Assembly: GCA_046760105.1 (NCBI GenBank)
Contig: JBHIDJ010000013.1
Coordinates: 1 to 46,258 of the forward strand
Origin: JBHIDJ01 sp046760105
GTDB taxonomy: Bacteria > Pseudomonadota > Gammaproteobacteria > Acidiferrobacterales > SPGG2
Reading direction: 5' to 3'
DNA length: 46,258 bases
Notes under the pieces: model-generated
The model's input: only the letters and a program-made list of their open reading frames with translations
Databases searched by the model: none
Told to the model about the DNA's origin: nothing
Translations under genes and position numbers: made by a program
Shown: positions 8,601 to 16,432 of the stretch, one piece after another
Numbering within the stretch: position 1 is the stretch's first letter
How the letters are laid out: every line of letters begins with the position of its first letter

Positions 8601-11600
8601 CCGCACCGATCGCCGAGGCGGAGAAGTACGCCCCTGCCGAAGTGGAAGAGGCGTTCCCGCAACTGGACGACAGGTTACTGCGTATTTTTACCAGCGAAAC
8701 CCTTGACCATCTCGAGACGATTCGGCAGGAAGTCGCAGGCTGCCGGGAGGGCGGCGGTCACTGCCTGGTCTCGGCGGGGCTGCTGCGCGCGACCCATACC
8801 CTGCAGGGCAGCGCCCGTTCCGTCGGACTGCCGCTAATGTCGGAGCCGTGTGGAGAAATGGAACGTCTGCTGCAGACTCTGGAGGCACTGAGGTTTCCAT
8901 TGGATGATTCCCATTTCGTGCTATTGGACGACATGGTGGCGTGCGTCAGCGACCTGATAGACGTGTTAAACGACGAGTCCAGACCGGCTGGCGATGTGCG
9001 CAGTCGGTTCGACGCTTTGCGCGATCGCATCGCCGAGCAGATCGCACCACTACCGGCGCCTGAACTGCGGGAAGAGCCCGAGGCAGAAATGGTTGTGGAA
9101 CCGACGCCGGCTGTGGCGAAAGACAGTGACGTGCCCGAGGCGCCACCGACGCCGGAAGCCCCGGCCGGTGGCGTGTCTGAAGAAGCAGACGAAACGTCCC
9201 CGGTGGCAGTCGCCGATAGTACAGTCACCAGCGCCGCGGCCACGCCAGCAGTTCCCGTAGGAATCGAGGAAGACATCGACCCGGAGCTGGTCGATGTATT
9301 TCTGGAAGAGGCGGAGGACCTCCTTAGTTCGGTCGAGGAAGCCGTGACGCAATGGCGCGGAAACCAGGCGGATGCGCAAGCGGTGGAGAGTCTTAAACGC
9401 GCGCTGCATACGCTCAAAGGCGGAGCCCGTATGGCAAGCGCGAATGTCGTGGGTAATCTGGCCCACAGTACAGAAGACTTGGTCAAGCGTGTTGAAGACC
9501 ACCGAATAGCGGCGAGTGCCGGGTTATTTGACTTACTCGATGAAGTGCACGACATCCTGGTCACGCTTATCGACCAGATACGGCACGCGCAACCGTTATC
9601 CAGCGTGGAAGCGGTTAGCGCGAAAATCGCGCGCGCGTTGGCGGGTGAGCCGATCGCTGAGTCAAAAGCCGGTGCGCGCAGTCCATCGGCGCGCGAAGAT
9701 CAACCGGGTGTGTCGGTGGCGGCGCGCACACCAGCGGCTGACGTGGCGGGAGAAGCCGCTGATGCCGAAGGAACGACCGAGGCGGACACGGCGATCCCAA
9801 GGGCAGCGGCGGAGCACGTAGAGCGCAGGGGTAGCGCAGACGCCGATGGCGAGACGCTCCGCGAACGACGAGACCGCCGTGGACAGGTGCGCGTGCGCAC
9901 CAGTGTGTTGACCGACCTCGTGAACTACGCGGGTGAGGTGAGTATTGCCCGCGCCCGCATGGAGCAGCAAATCTACGGGTTCCGCGACAACCTGGGCGAA
10001 TTGAACCGAAACGTTACACGCTTTCGCGATCAACTCCGTGACCTGGAAATACAATCGGAGTCACAGATTCTTTATCGCACCGAGATAGAAGGCGAGTCGG
10101 AATTAAGCTCGGGTTTCGATCCGCTCGAACTCGATCGCTACTCGAGATTGCAGCAACTGTCGCGCAGCCTGGCGGAAAGCCTCCACGATCTAACCACTAT
10201 TCAATCTAATCTGCAGACGTTCGCGGGCGAGGCAGAGACCGTACTTCAGCAGCAAGCACGCACCAATACGAGCCTGCAGGAAGGTCTCATGCGAACACGG
10301 ATGATCCCGTTTTCAACCCAGGCTGCTAGGCTCCGCCATATATCGCGACAGACCGCACGTGAACTAGGCAAGCGCGTAGAATTAAAAATAACCGGAACAG
10401 AGGTGGACGTCGACAGAAACGTGCTCGAGCGAATGATGGGTCCGTTTGAGCATATGATTCGCAATGCACTGGACCACGGTATTGAGAACGAGCTTGAACG
10501 CAGGCGTGCCGGTAAGCCGCCGATGGGCACGATTACCATCGACACAAGCCAAGAGGGAAACGAGATCGCCATCCGCTTTTCTGATGACGGCAGGGGTCTT
10601 GATATCGAAGCCATTCGCCGCCGCGCCCTCGAGAATGAATTGATCACCGAGGACAAGGTGCTTTCCGATGACGAGTTGATCCAGTTTATATTGGTCTCCG
10701 GATTCTCTACGGCACGCGAGGTCACCCACCTTTCCGGACGTGGCGTCGGCATGGACGTCGTGGAGAATGAAGTAAAACAGCTCGGCGGCCACATGGCCGT
10801 CAACACCACACCCCGTGAAGGCACGACCTTCACCATTCGCTTGCCGGTGACGCTGTCGATCGCGCAAGCCCTAATCGTTCGCGTCAGTGACCAGCCATTC
10901 GCCATACCCTTGTCCGCCATTATGAATATCATCGAAGTCCCGGCGGATCAAGTGAATGTCTCGATGGGCAAGAACCCACTTTTGAACTATAACGATACCG
11001 TCTATGCATTCATGAATGTAGGTAACCGCCTGGGATTTCCTTCAGAGCCACGCAACGGCGGCAAGGTTCCGGTTTTGTTGGCCCGCATCGGCACCCGCGA
11101 AGTGGCGATCCAGGTCGATGCTTTGATCGGCACCAAAGAGATTGTGGTCAAATCCCTAGGACCACAGCTGAGTGAGCTTAAAGGCCTTGCAGGCGCGACG
11201 GTACTAGGCGACGGCACCGTAATCTTGATTCTGGATATTGGTGGCTTGTGGCTGACAGACGAAGCCTTGCAAGTCGAACACGTTGCAGAGACAGCGCCTG
11301 GTGAACAGACCACGCGACGTCCGGTTGTCATGGTTGTCGATGATTCATTGACGGTGCGCAAAGTGACCGGTAGACATTTGCAAAAACGCGGTTTGGAAGT
11401 GTTGACTGCGAAGGACGGTGTAGATGCGTTGGAGCAATTGCAAGATCATACTGCTGATGTCATGTTAATCGATATAGAAATGCCACGCATGGATGGCTAT
11501 GAGCTGTCCAGCCGCATACGCGCAGATCCGCGATTTAAGCATATACCGATAATCATAATAACGTCACGTGCTGGTGAGAAACACAGGAATCGCGCTTTCG

Positions 11601-11695
11601 AGCTTGGTGTTAATGGGTACATGAGCAAACCTTATCAAGAGGACGAGTTATTCCAGAATATAGAGTCGCTGCTGTCTGAGGATACAGTCCACTGA
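5684..11695 (+). CDS. chpA: Hybrid chemotaxis histidine kinase ChpA (PilL)
   Basis: A 2003-residue CheA-type hybrid kinase. The N-terminal two thirds hold several HPt-like helical domains. Candidate phospho-histidines are His868 (LHTLKGSGRM), His1038 (THTLQGSARS) and His1242 (LHTLKGGARM); less canonical ones are His51 and His357; one further domain (AQVAGALQILG) lacks histidine. The domains are joined by Glu/Pro/Ala-rich linkers. After a dimerisation region (from about 1404) come the HATPase with N-box NALDHGIENE near 1593, GRGLD, and SGRGVGMDVVENE; then a CheW domain (about 1740-1860); then a receiver with Asp1930 (LIDIEMPRMDGYE). P. aeruginosa ChpA is longer, with more phosphotransfer domains. 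It contains a perfect 87-bp tandem duplication. Confidence 0.95.
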   Translation: MSTTSKIDPNTLGWVKTEIDESLKQAHLALESFVQTPSDDTRLRFCVTHLHQVVGTLQMVELDGAAMLAREAEELAETVLNEQLERTDSAFELLTRAILLLPDYLGGLQFGQADAPLRLLPLINELRAARKADAVSEDELFAPDLSVKPPRKTHDKSKLDEPEYATLAQGLRPTFQSALLNWLRDSNDTKALDTISETVAELEQQTSVGVVEQLFWVAGGLLEALGNGGLEPTNERKKLVSRLDQQIKKLIDGTDKSLLRNASEALVKSMLFQIGGAKSDGPKVTQLKRAFDLDALLGGARDRDGRIIVDLPEPETIKSVSSALSEEVNAAQELLAAYFDPSEKEVGSLEPLLGRLHKMSGTMDLLGLPAVKGLVDELQQVTRAVVDGKVEPSDEVSMRMAHALLLVESCSRDIWAPTWKKQVEDWTEALRGLLTADIGEVPDVEGIEVSEVSDAEFDELVGVVANEIRVNLTKAEEAIEAFAAETNEPSHLDEIPGYLAQVAGALQILGEERALELSDVVDKRIDDIRSGRLAPSSTVLDALAVCVGTLSAYAEGLHLGRPNIEDLMDAALNDMDMAMRTEQLGDLDPATLVDGVQESLRYWLDNTNDGEALQRVQQRLDHIIALAHGQGYERIERIGTETNTLLSILAEDPTQLSNEVSGTLERSVEALAALVREHLEAEQAPPPTTLVAETSDQEQTEASLEIVAATDEAEPTVGDVSATAAPEAAPEEEHREPATIEAEPTVGDVSATAAPEAAPEEEHREPATIEAEPEPEAQYQETVTAETEAVPPSPPAGTPEVEATVAESTPAPTPEPPSKPELELDPEMLGIFIEEAREVLEMINNEFPSWRDNPDNGKALAEVRRGLHTLKGSGRMVGAWEIGELTWAVENLLNNVRDGKIAHSDMIFDLVAKVNHVLPSMIDQLEGGPAPVDDIEALRQGAHALANGEPLPTLVATAKEEEIAIEEEVTATSAPIAEAEKYAPAEVEEAFPQLDDRLLRIFTSETLDHLETIRQEVAGCREGGGHCLVSAGLLRATHTLQGSARSVGLPLMSEPCGEMERLLQTLEALRFPLDDSHFVLLDDMVACVSDLIDVLNDESRPAGDVRSRFDALRDRIAEQIAPLPAPELREEPEAEMVVEPTPAVAKDSDVPEAPPTPEAPAGGVSEEADETSPVAVADSTVTSAAATPAVPVGIEEDIDPELVDVFLEEAEDLLSSVEEAVTQWRGNQADAQAVESLKRALHTLKGGARMASANVVGNLAHSTEDLVKRVEDHRIAASAGLFDLLDEVHDILVTLIDQIRHAQPLSSVEAVSAKIARALAGEPIAESKAGARSPSAREDQPGVSVAARTPAADVAGEAADAEGTTEADTAIPRAAAEHVERRGSADADGETLRERRDRRGQVRVRTSVLTDLVNYAGEVSIARARMEQQIYGFRDNLGELNRNVTRFRDQLRDLEIQSESQILYRTEIEGESELSSGFDPLELDRYSRLQQLSRSLAESLHDLTTIQSNLQTFAGEAETVLQQQARTNTSLQEGLMRTRMIPFSTQAARLRHISRQTARELGKRVELKITGTEVDVDRNVLERMMGPFEHMIRNALDHGIENELERRRAGKPPMGTITIDTSQEGNEIAIRFSDDGRGLDIEAIRRRALENELITEDKVLSDDELIQFILVSGFSTAREVTHLSGRGVGMDVVENEVKQLGGHMAVNTTPREGTTFTIRLPVTLSIAQALIVRVSDQPFAIPLSAIMNIIEVPADQVNVSMGKNPLLNYNDTVYAFMNVGNRLGFPSEPRNGGKVPVLLARIGTREVAIQVDALIGTKEIVVKSLGPQLSELKGLAGATVLGDGTVILILDIGGLWLTDEALQVEHVAETAPGEQTTRRPVVMVVDDSLTVRKVTGRHLQKRGLEVLTAKDGVDALEQLQDHTADVMLIDIEMPRMDGYELSSRIRADPRFKHIPIIIITSRAGEKHRNRAFELGVNGYMSKPYQEDELFQNIESLLSEDTVH
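7817..7990 (+). repeat. Perfect 87-bp tandem duplication inside chpA linker
   Basis: Two adjacent identical 87-nt copies (7817-7903 and 7904-7990), followed by the first 11 nt of a third. Each encodes 29 residues starting EAEPTVGDVSATAAPEAAPE. The length is a multiple of three, so the frame is kept. The duplication lies in the low-complexity linker before the HPt domain with His868. The absence of any difference between copies suggests either a recent event or a sequence that is lengthening and shortening by slippage. Confidence 0.95.
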
Positions 11696-11782
11696 TATGC
11701 GCCGGCACAGTAGTTTGTGCAAACCGCACCCCAAACGGTTCCATGAAGTTGACCTGATCGGCCGAAAACGGCGTAAGCACAC

Positions 11783-12220
11783 TTGATCGATCCACACCAG
11801 TATCTACGTTTCCACCTTGGCGACGTACTCTACCTGATTTCCGGCCGTGTCAGCGTCGCTATCGATCAGCGCGATAACCTGCAAGTCAATACCGGTAGAG
11901 GCCTTGCCAGCGCCTGGCGAGTGCAAGGCGGTGACCGTTGGCCAGCTTACTGCCTGGACCGCGAGCTCCGGGCGGCGCCTCGTGGGGATTGGGAGCGCGC
12001 CATTTTCTTAGAGGCGCAGCCTCATCCAGTCGGTCTGAGTACGGGTGAGGTGGATGTGCTGGCGCAGACCGAGGTCCAGGTAGCCCCGTTCACCCCCTTG
12101 GGCCCAGCGGCCACGCGTGTGGGGCACCTGTTCACCGGGGCTTGGGTGCAAGGGGATCAGGTTACACTGGTTTTCGATCCAAGCGCGTTGGTTGCGTATC
12201 TACAGAGTCTTGAAGGATAA
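11783..12220 (+). CDS. Divergent CheW-like protein of the Pil-Chp operon
   Basis: A 145-residue protein starting at a TTG (MIDPHQYLRFHLGDVLYLISG). The layout follows CheW: a starting beta strand with FHLGDVLYLI, a middle segment YCLDRELRAAP where CheW has the PVIDL strand, then RAIFLEAQPHPVGLSTGEVD and a C-terminal LVFDPSALVAYL. The RG(x)PV signature is not preserved, so the adaptor surface may be altered. It begins 87 nt after chpA and ends 5 nt before the chpC-like gene, so it is probably part of the operon. I recognise only the fold family, and that by eye. Confidence 0.6.
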   Translation: MIDPHQYLRFHLGDVLYLISGRVSVAIDQRDNLQVNTGRGLASAWRVQGGDRWPAYCLDRELRAAPRGDWERAIFLEAQPHPVGLSTGEVDVLAQTEVQVAPFTPLGPAATRVGHLFTGAWVQGDQVTLVFDPSALVAYLQSLEG

Positions 12221-12225
12221 GGCAC

Positions 12226-12684
12226 GTGGGGTCAGAGACACAGCAACGAGTTCATTTGTTGGAAATCCCCAGCGGCAGGTTTCCCTTATTGGTGCCGAGT
12301 GCGACCATTGCCGAGGTGATCAATTGCGGAGAACTCACCCCATTGCCTATCAGCCCCGCCTGGGTGCTCGGGGTATGCGGTTGGCGGACGACGGCGCTCC
12401 CTGTCGTTTCGTTTGAAACCCTGTTGACCGGCATGCTGCCAACACCGGGGCCGCGCTCACGCGTGATAGTTTTCTATCCGCTACGGGGCAGAGGTGAGGA
12501 AGAATTTTTTGGGATCTTCAGCACGAAAGAACCGCAGCCGCACATCATCGGCGATGCTTCAGAGCTCGCGAACAGCCCTGCTGGAGCGGTGGAGAGTCCC
12601 TACGTGGCGGCGACTGTGCGGCTCCGCGAAGAGACTCTGTTAATTCCTGATCTCGAAGCGCTAAGAGCCGCGTTCTATCCGTAA
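12226..12684 (+). CDS. chpC: ChpC-like CheW-domain adaptor
   Basis: A 152-residue CheW-domain protein starting at a GTG after AAGGATAAGG. Features include LLVPSATIAEVINCG near the start, WVLGVCGWRTTALPVVSFETLL in the middle (the CheW G-x-x-x-x-R-x-x-x-P-V element with its arginine retained), and LLIPDLEALRAAFYP at the end. These fit ChpC, a second CheW homologue that follows chpA and chpB in Pseudomonas. It would link further receptors to ChpA. The end of the gene marks the end of the Pil-Chp operon; a 7-nt periodic hairpin follows. Confidence 0.7.
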   Translation: MGSETQQRVHLLEIPSGRFPLLVPSATIAEVINCGELTPLPISPAWVLGVCGWRTTALPVVSFETLLTGMLPTPGPRSRVIVFYPLRGRGEEEFFGIFSTKEPQPHIIGDASELANSPAGAVESPYVAATVRLREETLLIPDLEALRAAFYP

Positions 12685-12687
12685 GTC

Positions 12688-12771
12688 AGATACAAGTTTC
12701 GAGATACAAGAGACAAGCTAAAATACATCTGAATTAAACTTGCATCTTGGGCCTTGTATCTTGCATCTGCA
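12688..12771. repeat. Heptameric inverted repeat (copy 1)
   Basis: Immediately after the chpC stop there is a left arm with units such as GATACAAG and GAGATACAAG, and, about 20-25 nt on, a right arm with complementary 7-nt units (AACTTGC, ATCTTGG, GCCTTGT, ATCTTGC). The arms can pair imperfectly into a long hairpin that might terminate the Pil-Chp transcript. The rest of the gap to tkt (12772-13078) shows no other gene or motif that I can support. Confidence 0.55.
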
Positions 12772-13078
12772 TTAATCTGAAGTAGCACTATTGTTTCCCT
12801 CCCATGCGATCTTTGCGAGCATATCTATTTCATCCGGATTGATGACAGCGTGCCATTCGCGAGGTTAGTGGGCCCGACCCCTTGCGGCCGGCGCCCCGCG
12901 AGCCATGCTCAGCACCGGTCGCGCACACCGCTAACCATGGCGAAGAGAACATGCCATAATTGTCGCACCCCTGATGGTTTCGCGAGCTTCGCGTCAAGTG
13001 CTGTCCGAGCGGCCGTCCGACAAGCGGCCTAACGGCGTTTAAAACCGGTGGTCCTACTCTCTGAGGGAGGAACAGTCC

Positions 13079-15100
13079 ATGTCAGCCAAACCTGAACACG
13101 CGATACCCGGTCGCTGCGACCTGGCGAATGCAATTCGCGCACTGAGCATGGATGCGGTACAAAAAGCGAAGTCTGGCCATCCCGGGATGCCCATGGGAAT
13201 GGCGGACATCGCGGAAGTGCTTTGGAATGACTACCTGAAGCATAACCCCGCTGATCCCAAGTGGTTCAACCGGGATCGTTTTGTCGTGTCTAACGGTCAC
13301 GGTTCCATGTTGTTGTACAGCCTCTTGCATTTAACGGGTTATGACATGCCGATGGATGAGATCAGGAATTTCCGGCAACTGCATTCAAAAACACCCGGGC
13401 ACCCAGAATACGGACTGACGGCTGGCATAGAGACCACCACGGGCCCACTGGGTCAAGGTCTTGCAAACGCCGTTGGCATGGCAATCGCGGAAAAGAACAT
13501 GGCGGCTCGGTTTAACCGCCGTGGACATGAGATCGTTGATCATTACACATACGTTTTTCTGGGTGACGGCTGCTTGATGGAAGGCATTTCCCACGAAGCC
13601 TGTTCGCTGGCCGGAACTCTTGGCTTGGGAAAGCTGATCGGGTTCTATGACGATAACGGCATCTCCATCGATGGCAACGTCGAGGGTTGGTTTACCGATG
13701 ATACGCCTATCCGGTTCGAGGCCTACGGCTGGCATGTAGTGCCGGATGTCGATGGCCATAATGCCGATGCCGTTATCAAGGCAATCAACGCAGCGCAGGC
13801 GGCACGCGACCGGCCTAGCTTGATCTGCTGTAAGACGGTCATCGCCTACGGTGCGCCGAACCTCGCGGGTAGTCACAATGCCCACGGCGCACCGCTCGGT
13901 GAGGAAGAGATAGCGGCTACGCGCGAGAACCTGGGCTGGAAGCATGAGCCGTTCGTCATCCCACCTGAGATCTACACGGGATGGGATGCAAGGTCTAAGG
14001 GTGTCTCCGCCGAGCAACGATGGGTTCAAGCGCTTACCGTCTATAGGCACGAGCATCCCGATCTTGCGGCCGAGCTGGAACGCCGTATAAATGGCGAACT
14101 ACCGGCGGACTGGCAGCAGAAGTCAGAGGCACTCATCGACCGGGTGGCGGCCGAAGGCGAGGCCATGGCAACGCGCAAGGCCTCGCAGGCGGCGCTAAAT
14201 GGCTTTGGCCCGCTGCTCCCGGAGTTGATCGGCGGCTCCGCGGACCTGACGGGCTCTAACAACACCAACTGGTCAGGCTCACGGGCAATCACGAAGAACG
14301 AACCGGATGGCAATTACATTTATTTTGGTGTGCGCGAGTTTGCGATGTCAGCGATCATGAACGGCATTGCGTTGCACGGCGGGTTTATACCCTATGGTGG
14401 TACGTTCCTCGTTTTTTCTGATTATGCCCGTAACGCCGTGCGCATGTCTGCATTGGTTCCCACCCGCAGTATCTTCGTGTATACACACGACTCTGTCGGT
14501 CTCGGCGAAGACGGACCTACGCATCAGCCCATTGAGCATCTGGCATCGCTGCGCTTGATTCCCAACATGATGTTGTGGCGTCCGTGCGATCTCGTGGAAT
14601 CCGTAGTGGCCTGGAAAGCGGCGATCGAACGAAGCGATGGACCCACAAGCCTGGTGTTTACCCGCCAGAGCCTGGTGTTTCAGGCACGCGTTGATAAGAC
14701 TATCGCGAATATCGTGCGTGGCGGTTATGTCCTAAGTGATTCGGCGGGTGGTAAGCCGCGAGCGATTATCATTGCTACGGGGTCGGAGGTCGAGGTAGCC
14801 ATGGAGGCACAGAAACTCCTTACAGATAAGGGGGTATCCGTGCGCGTCGTGTCTATGCCGTGTACCCAGGTCTTCGATGCCCAGGACGAGGCATACCGCG
14901 AGGCGGTATTACCGCCCGATATCTTCGCGCGTGTGGCAGTCGAGGCCGGTGTACCGGATTGCTGGCTGAAGTACGTGGGTCTGAAGGGCGCGGTAGTCGG
15001 CATCAATCGCTTCGGTGAATCTGCGCCCGGCAAGGCGGCACTCGAGTATTTCGGTTTTACTGGCGCTAATGTTGCAAAGGTGGTCGAGGAAGTCCTCTAG
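13079..15100 (+). CDS. tkt: Transketolase
   Basis: A thiamine-diphosphate enzyme that moves two-carbon units between sugar phosphates in the pentose phosphate pathway and, in autotrophs, the Calvin cycle. The 673 residues match the family (about 660-670). The N-terminal domain carries SGHPGMPMGMADIAEVLW near residue 32 and the ThDP motif GDGCLMEG...NG near 162-190. The central domain has the catalytic-glutamate region GVREFAM and the H-D-S-V-G-L-G-E-D-G-P-T-H-Q-P run. The ATG follows GGGAGGA at a good distance. It heads a same-strand set with gap, pgk and pyk. Confidence 0.97.
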   Translation: MSAKPEHAIPGRCDLANAIRALSMDAVQKAKSGHPGMPMGMADIAEVLWNDYLKHNPADPKWFNRDRFVVSNGHGSMLLYSLLHLTGYDMPMDEIRNFRQLHSKTPGHPEYGLTAGIETTTGPLGQGLANAVGMAIAEKNMAARFNRRGHEIVDHYTYVFLGDGCLMEGISHEACSLAGTLGLGKLIGFYDDNGISIDGNVEGWFTDDTPIRFEAYGWHVVPDVDGHNADAVIKAINAAQAARDRPSLICCKTVIAYGAPNLAGSHNAHGAPLGEEEIAATRENLGWKHEPFVIPPEIYTGWDARSKGVSAEQRWVQALTVYRHEHPDLAAELERRINGELPADWQQKSEALIDRVAAEGEAMATRKASQAALNGFGPLLPELIGGSADLTGSNNTNWSGSRAITKNEPDGNYIYFGVREFAMSAIMNGIALHGGFIPYGGTFLVFSDYARNAVRMSALVPTRSIFVYTHDSVGLGEDGPTHQPIEHLASLRLIPNMMLWRPCDLVESVVAWKAAIERSDGPTSLVFTRQSLVFQARVDKTIANIVRGGYVLSDSAGGKPRAIIIATGSEVEVAMEAQKLLTDKGVSVRVVSMPCTQVFDAQDEAYREAVLPPDIFARVAVEAGVPDCWLKYVGLKGAVVGINRFGESAPGKAALEYFGFTGANVAKVVEEVL

Positions 15101-15113
15101 CAAATTAGTGGAA

Positions 15114-15142
15114 GGTTAGAAGTAGCAAGTAGCAAGACAAGC
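15114..15142. repeat. Heptameric repeat (copy 2, single arm)
   Basis: Thirteen nt after the tkt stop come AAGTAGC-AAGTAGC-AAG units. The complementary right arm seen at the other sites is short or absent here, so this may be a degraded copy. The sequence on to gap (15143-15269) includes TTGACT at 15198-15203, a possible -35, without a clear -10. Confidence 0.5.
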
Positions 15143-15269
15143 TCACTACCAGACCGCGAGTAGTCCTCCCTGGCGAGTTTTTGTGCTGACGCGTCTTTGA
15201 CTTGTTTCTTCCATCGAAGTTAGGGGTATCGCTATTCGGTTCTGTAAACATGGTCTTTGGAGATAACTT

Positions 15270-16283
15270 ATGGCTATAAGGGTAAGTATTAACGGTTACG
15301 GTCGTATTGGACGCAATGTGCTTCGTGCCCTGTATGAAGCCGGACGCAAGGATGAAATCCAAATTGTTGCTATCAATGACTTATGTGACCCCGAAACCAA
15401 TGCTCATTTGACGCGTTTTGACAGTGTCCACGGCCGCTTCCCGGGCGAGGTCAAGGTTGAGGCGGACTGCCTGTTGGTTAATGGTGACAGGATTCAGGTG
15501 TTTTCCGAGCGTGATCCTTTGAAGCTCCCGTGGGGCGATCTGGGGATCGACGTCGTTATGGAGTGCACCGGTCTTTTCACCAGTAAGGACAAGGCCAGCG
15601 CACATCTCGAAGCAGGTGCAAAAAAGGTGATCATCTCTGCGCCCGGTGGCAAAGATGTGGACGCAACTATTGTCTACGGGGTTAATCACAACATCTTGAA
15701 AAGTACAGACACTGTAATTTCCAATGCCTCGTGTACGACCAATTGCCTGGTGCCTCTAGTGAAGCCGCTGCATGACAAGATTGGCGTGGTGCACGGTTTG
15801 ATGACGACCATCCATGCATACACCAATGACCAGGTGCTCATAGACGTCTACCATGAAGACCTACGTCGCGCCCGTTCCGCCACTATGTCCCAGATCCCCA
15901 CTAAGACCGGTGCGGCAGCCGCAGTGGGTCTAGTTTTGCCGGAACTCGACGGCAAGCTAGACGGCTTTGCTGTGCGCGTGCCGACAGTAAACGTTTCGGT
16001 GGTCGACCTGACCTTCGTCGCTGCCCGCGAGACCAGCAAGGACGAGATCGACACTATCATGAAAGAGGCCTCCGAAGGCGAGCTCGAGGGTATTCTCGCT
16101 TATAATAACCAGCCGCTCGTGTCCATGGACTTTAACCACACTACCGCATCTTCCACGTATGACGCCAGTCTGACCAAGGTCATTGATGGCAAGCTAATAA
16201 AGGCGCTCGCGTGGTACGACAACGAATGGGGCTTCTCCAACCGCATGTTGGATACCGCAGTTGCGTTCATGAACGCAGCCTAA
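15270..16283 (+). CDS. gap: Glyceraldehyde-3-phosphate dehydrogenase, type I
   Basis: Catalyses reversible NAD(P)-dependent oxidation and phosphorylation of glyceraldehyde 3-phosphate. The 337 residues start with the Rossmann motif INGYGRIGRN. The catalytic Cys155 is in SNASCTTNC, and the activating histidine is in TTIHAYTNDQ near 180. AINDLCDPETNAHLTRFDS is of the phosphorylating type I class. Its place between tkt and pgk matches gammaproteobacterial autotrophs and heterotrophs alike, so the physiological direction cannot be told from sequence. Cofactor choice is not certain by eye. Confidence 0.96.
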   Translation: MAIRVSINGYGRIGRNVLRALYEAGRKDEIQIVAINDLCDPETNAHLTRFDSVHGRFPGEVKVEADCLLVNGDRIQVFSERDPLKLPWGDLGIDVVMECTGLFTSKDKASAHLEAGAKKVIISAPGGKDVDATIVYGVNHNILKSTDTVISNASCTTNCLVPLVKPLHDKIGVVHGLMTTIHAYTNDQVLIDVYHEDLRRARSATMSQIPTKTGAAAAVGLVLPELDGKLDGFAVRVPTVNVSVVDLTFVAARETSKDEIDTIMKEASEGELEGILAYNNQPLVSMDFNHTTASSTYDASLTKVIDGKLIKALAWYDNEWGFSNRMLDTAVAFMNAA

Positions 16284-16289
16284 CGACAG

Positions 16290-16371
16290 TAGGAAGTAGC
16301 AAGTGTGAAGTAGCAAGTAACTAATGAGTCTGGTTTTACTTGCCACTTGCTACTTGTAACTTGCTACTGAG
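16290..16371. repeat. Heptameric inverted repeat (copy 3)
   Basis: Just after the gap stop, a left arm (AAGTAGC, AAGTGTG, AAGTAGC, AAGTAAC) is followed after a loop of about 20 nt by a right arm (ACTTGCC, ACTTGCT, ACTTGTA, ACTTGCT). The arms are inverted copies with few mismatches and would form a long hairpin. This is the clearest of the five sites: both the 7-nt period and the inverted symmetry are plain. Confidence 0.8.
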
Positions 16372-16432
16372 CCAGGTGTATTGCCTTGAGCCCAACTTTA
16401 CTGACGACTCCTCTTAGCCGAGACAACTTCCG

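Noticed and set aside
8758..9564. A 268-codon Ser/Thr-rich ORF antisense to chpA.
   Set aside because: Typical antisense shadow of an acidic linker region; no family likeness.
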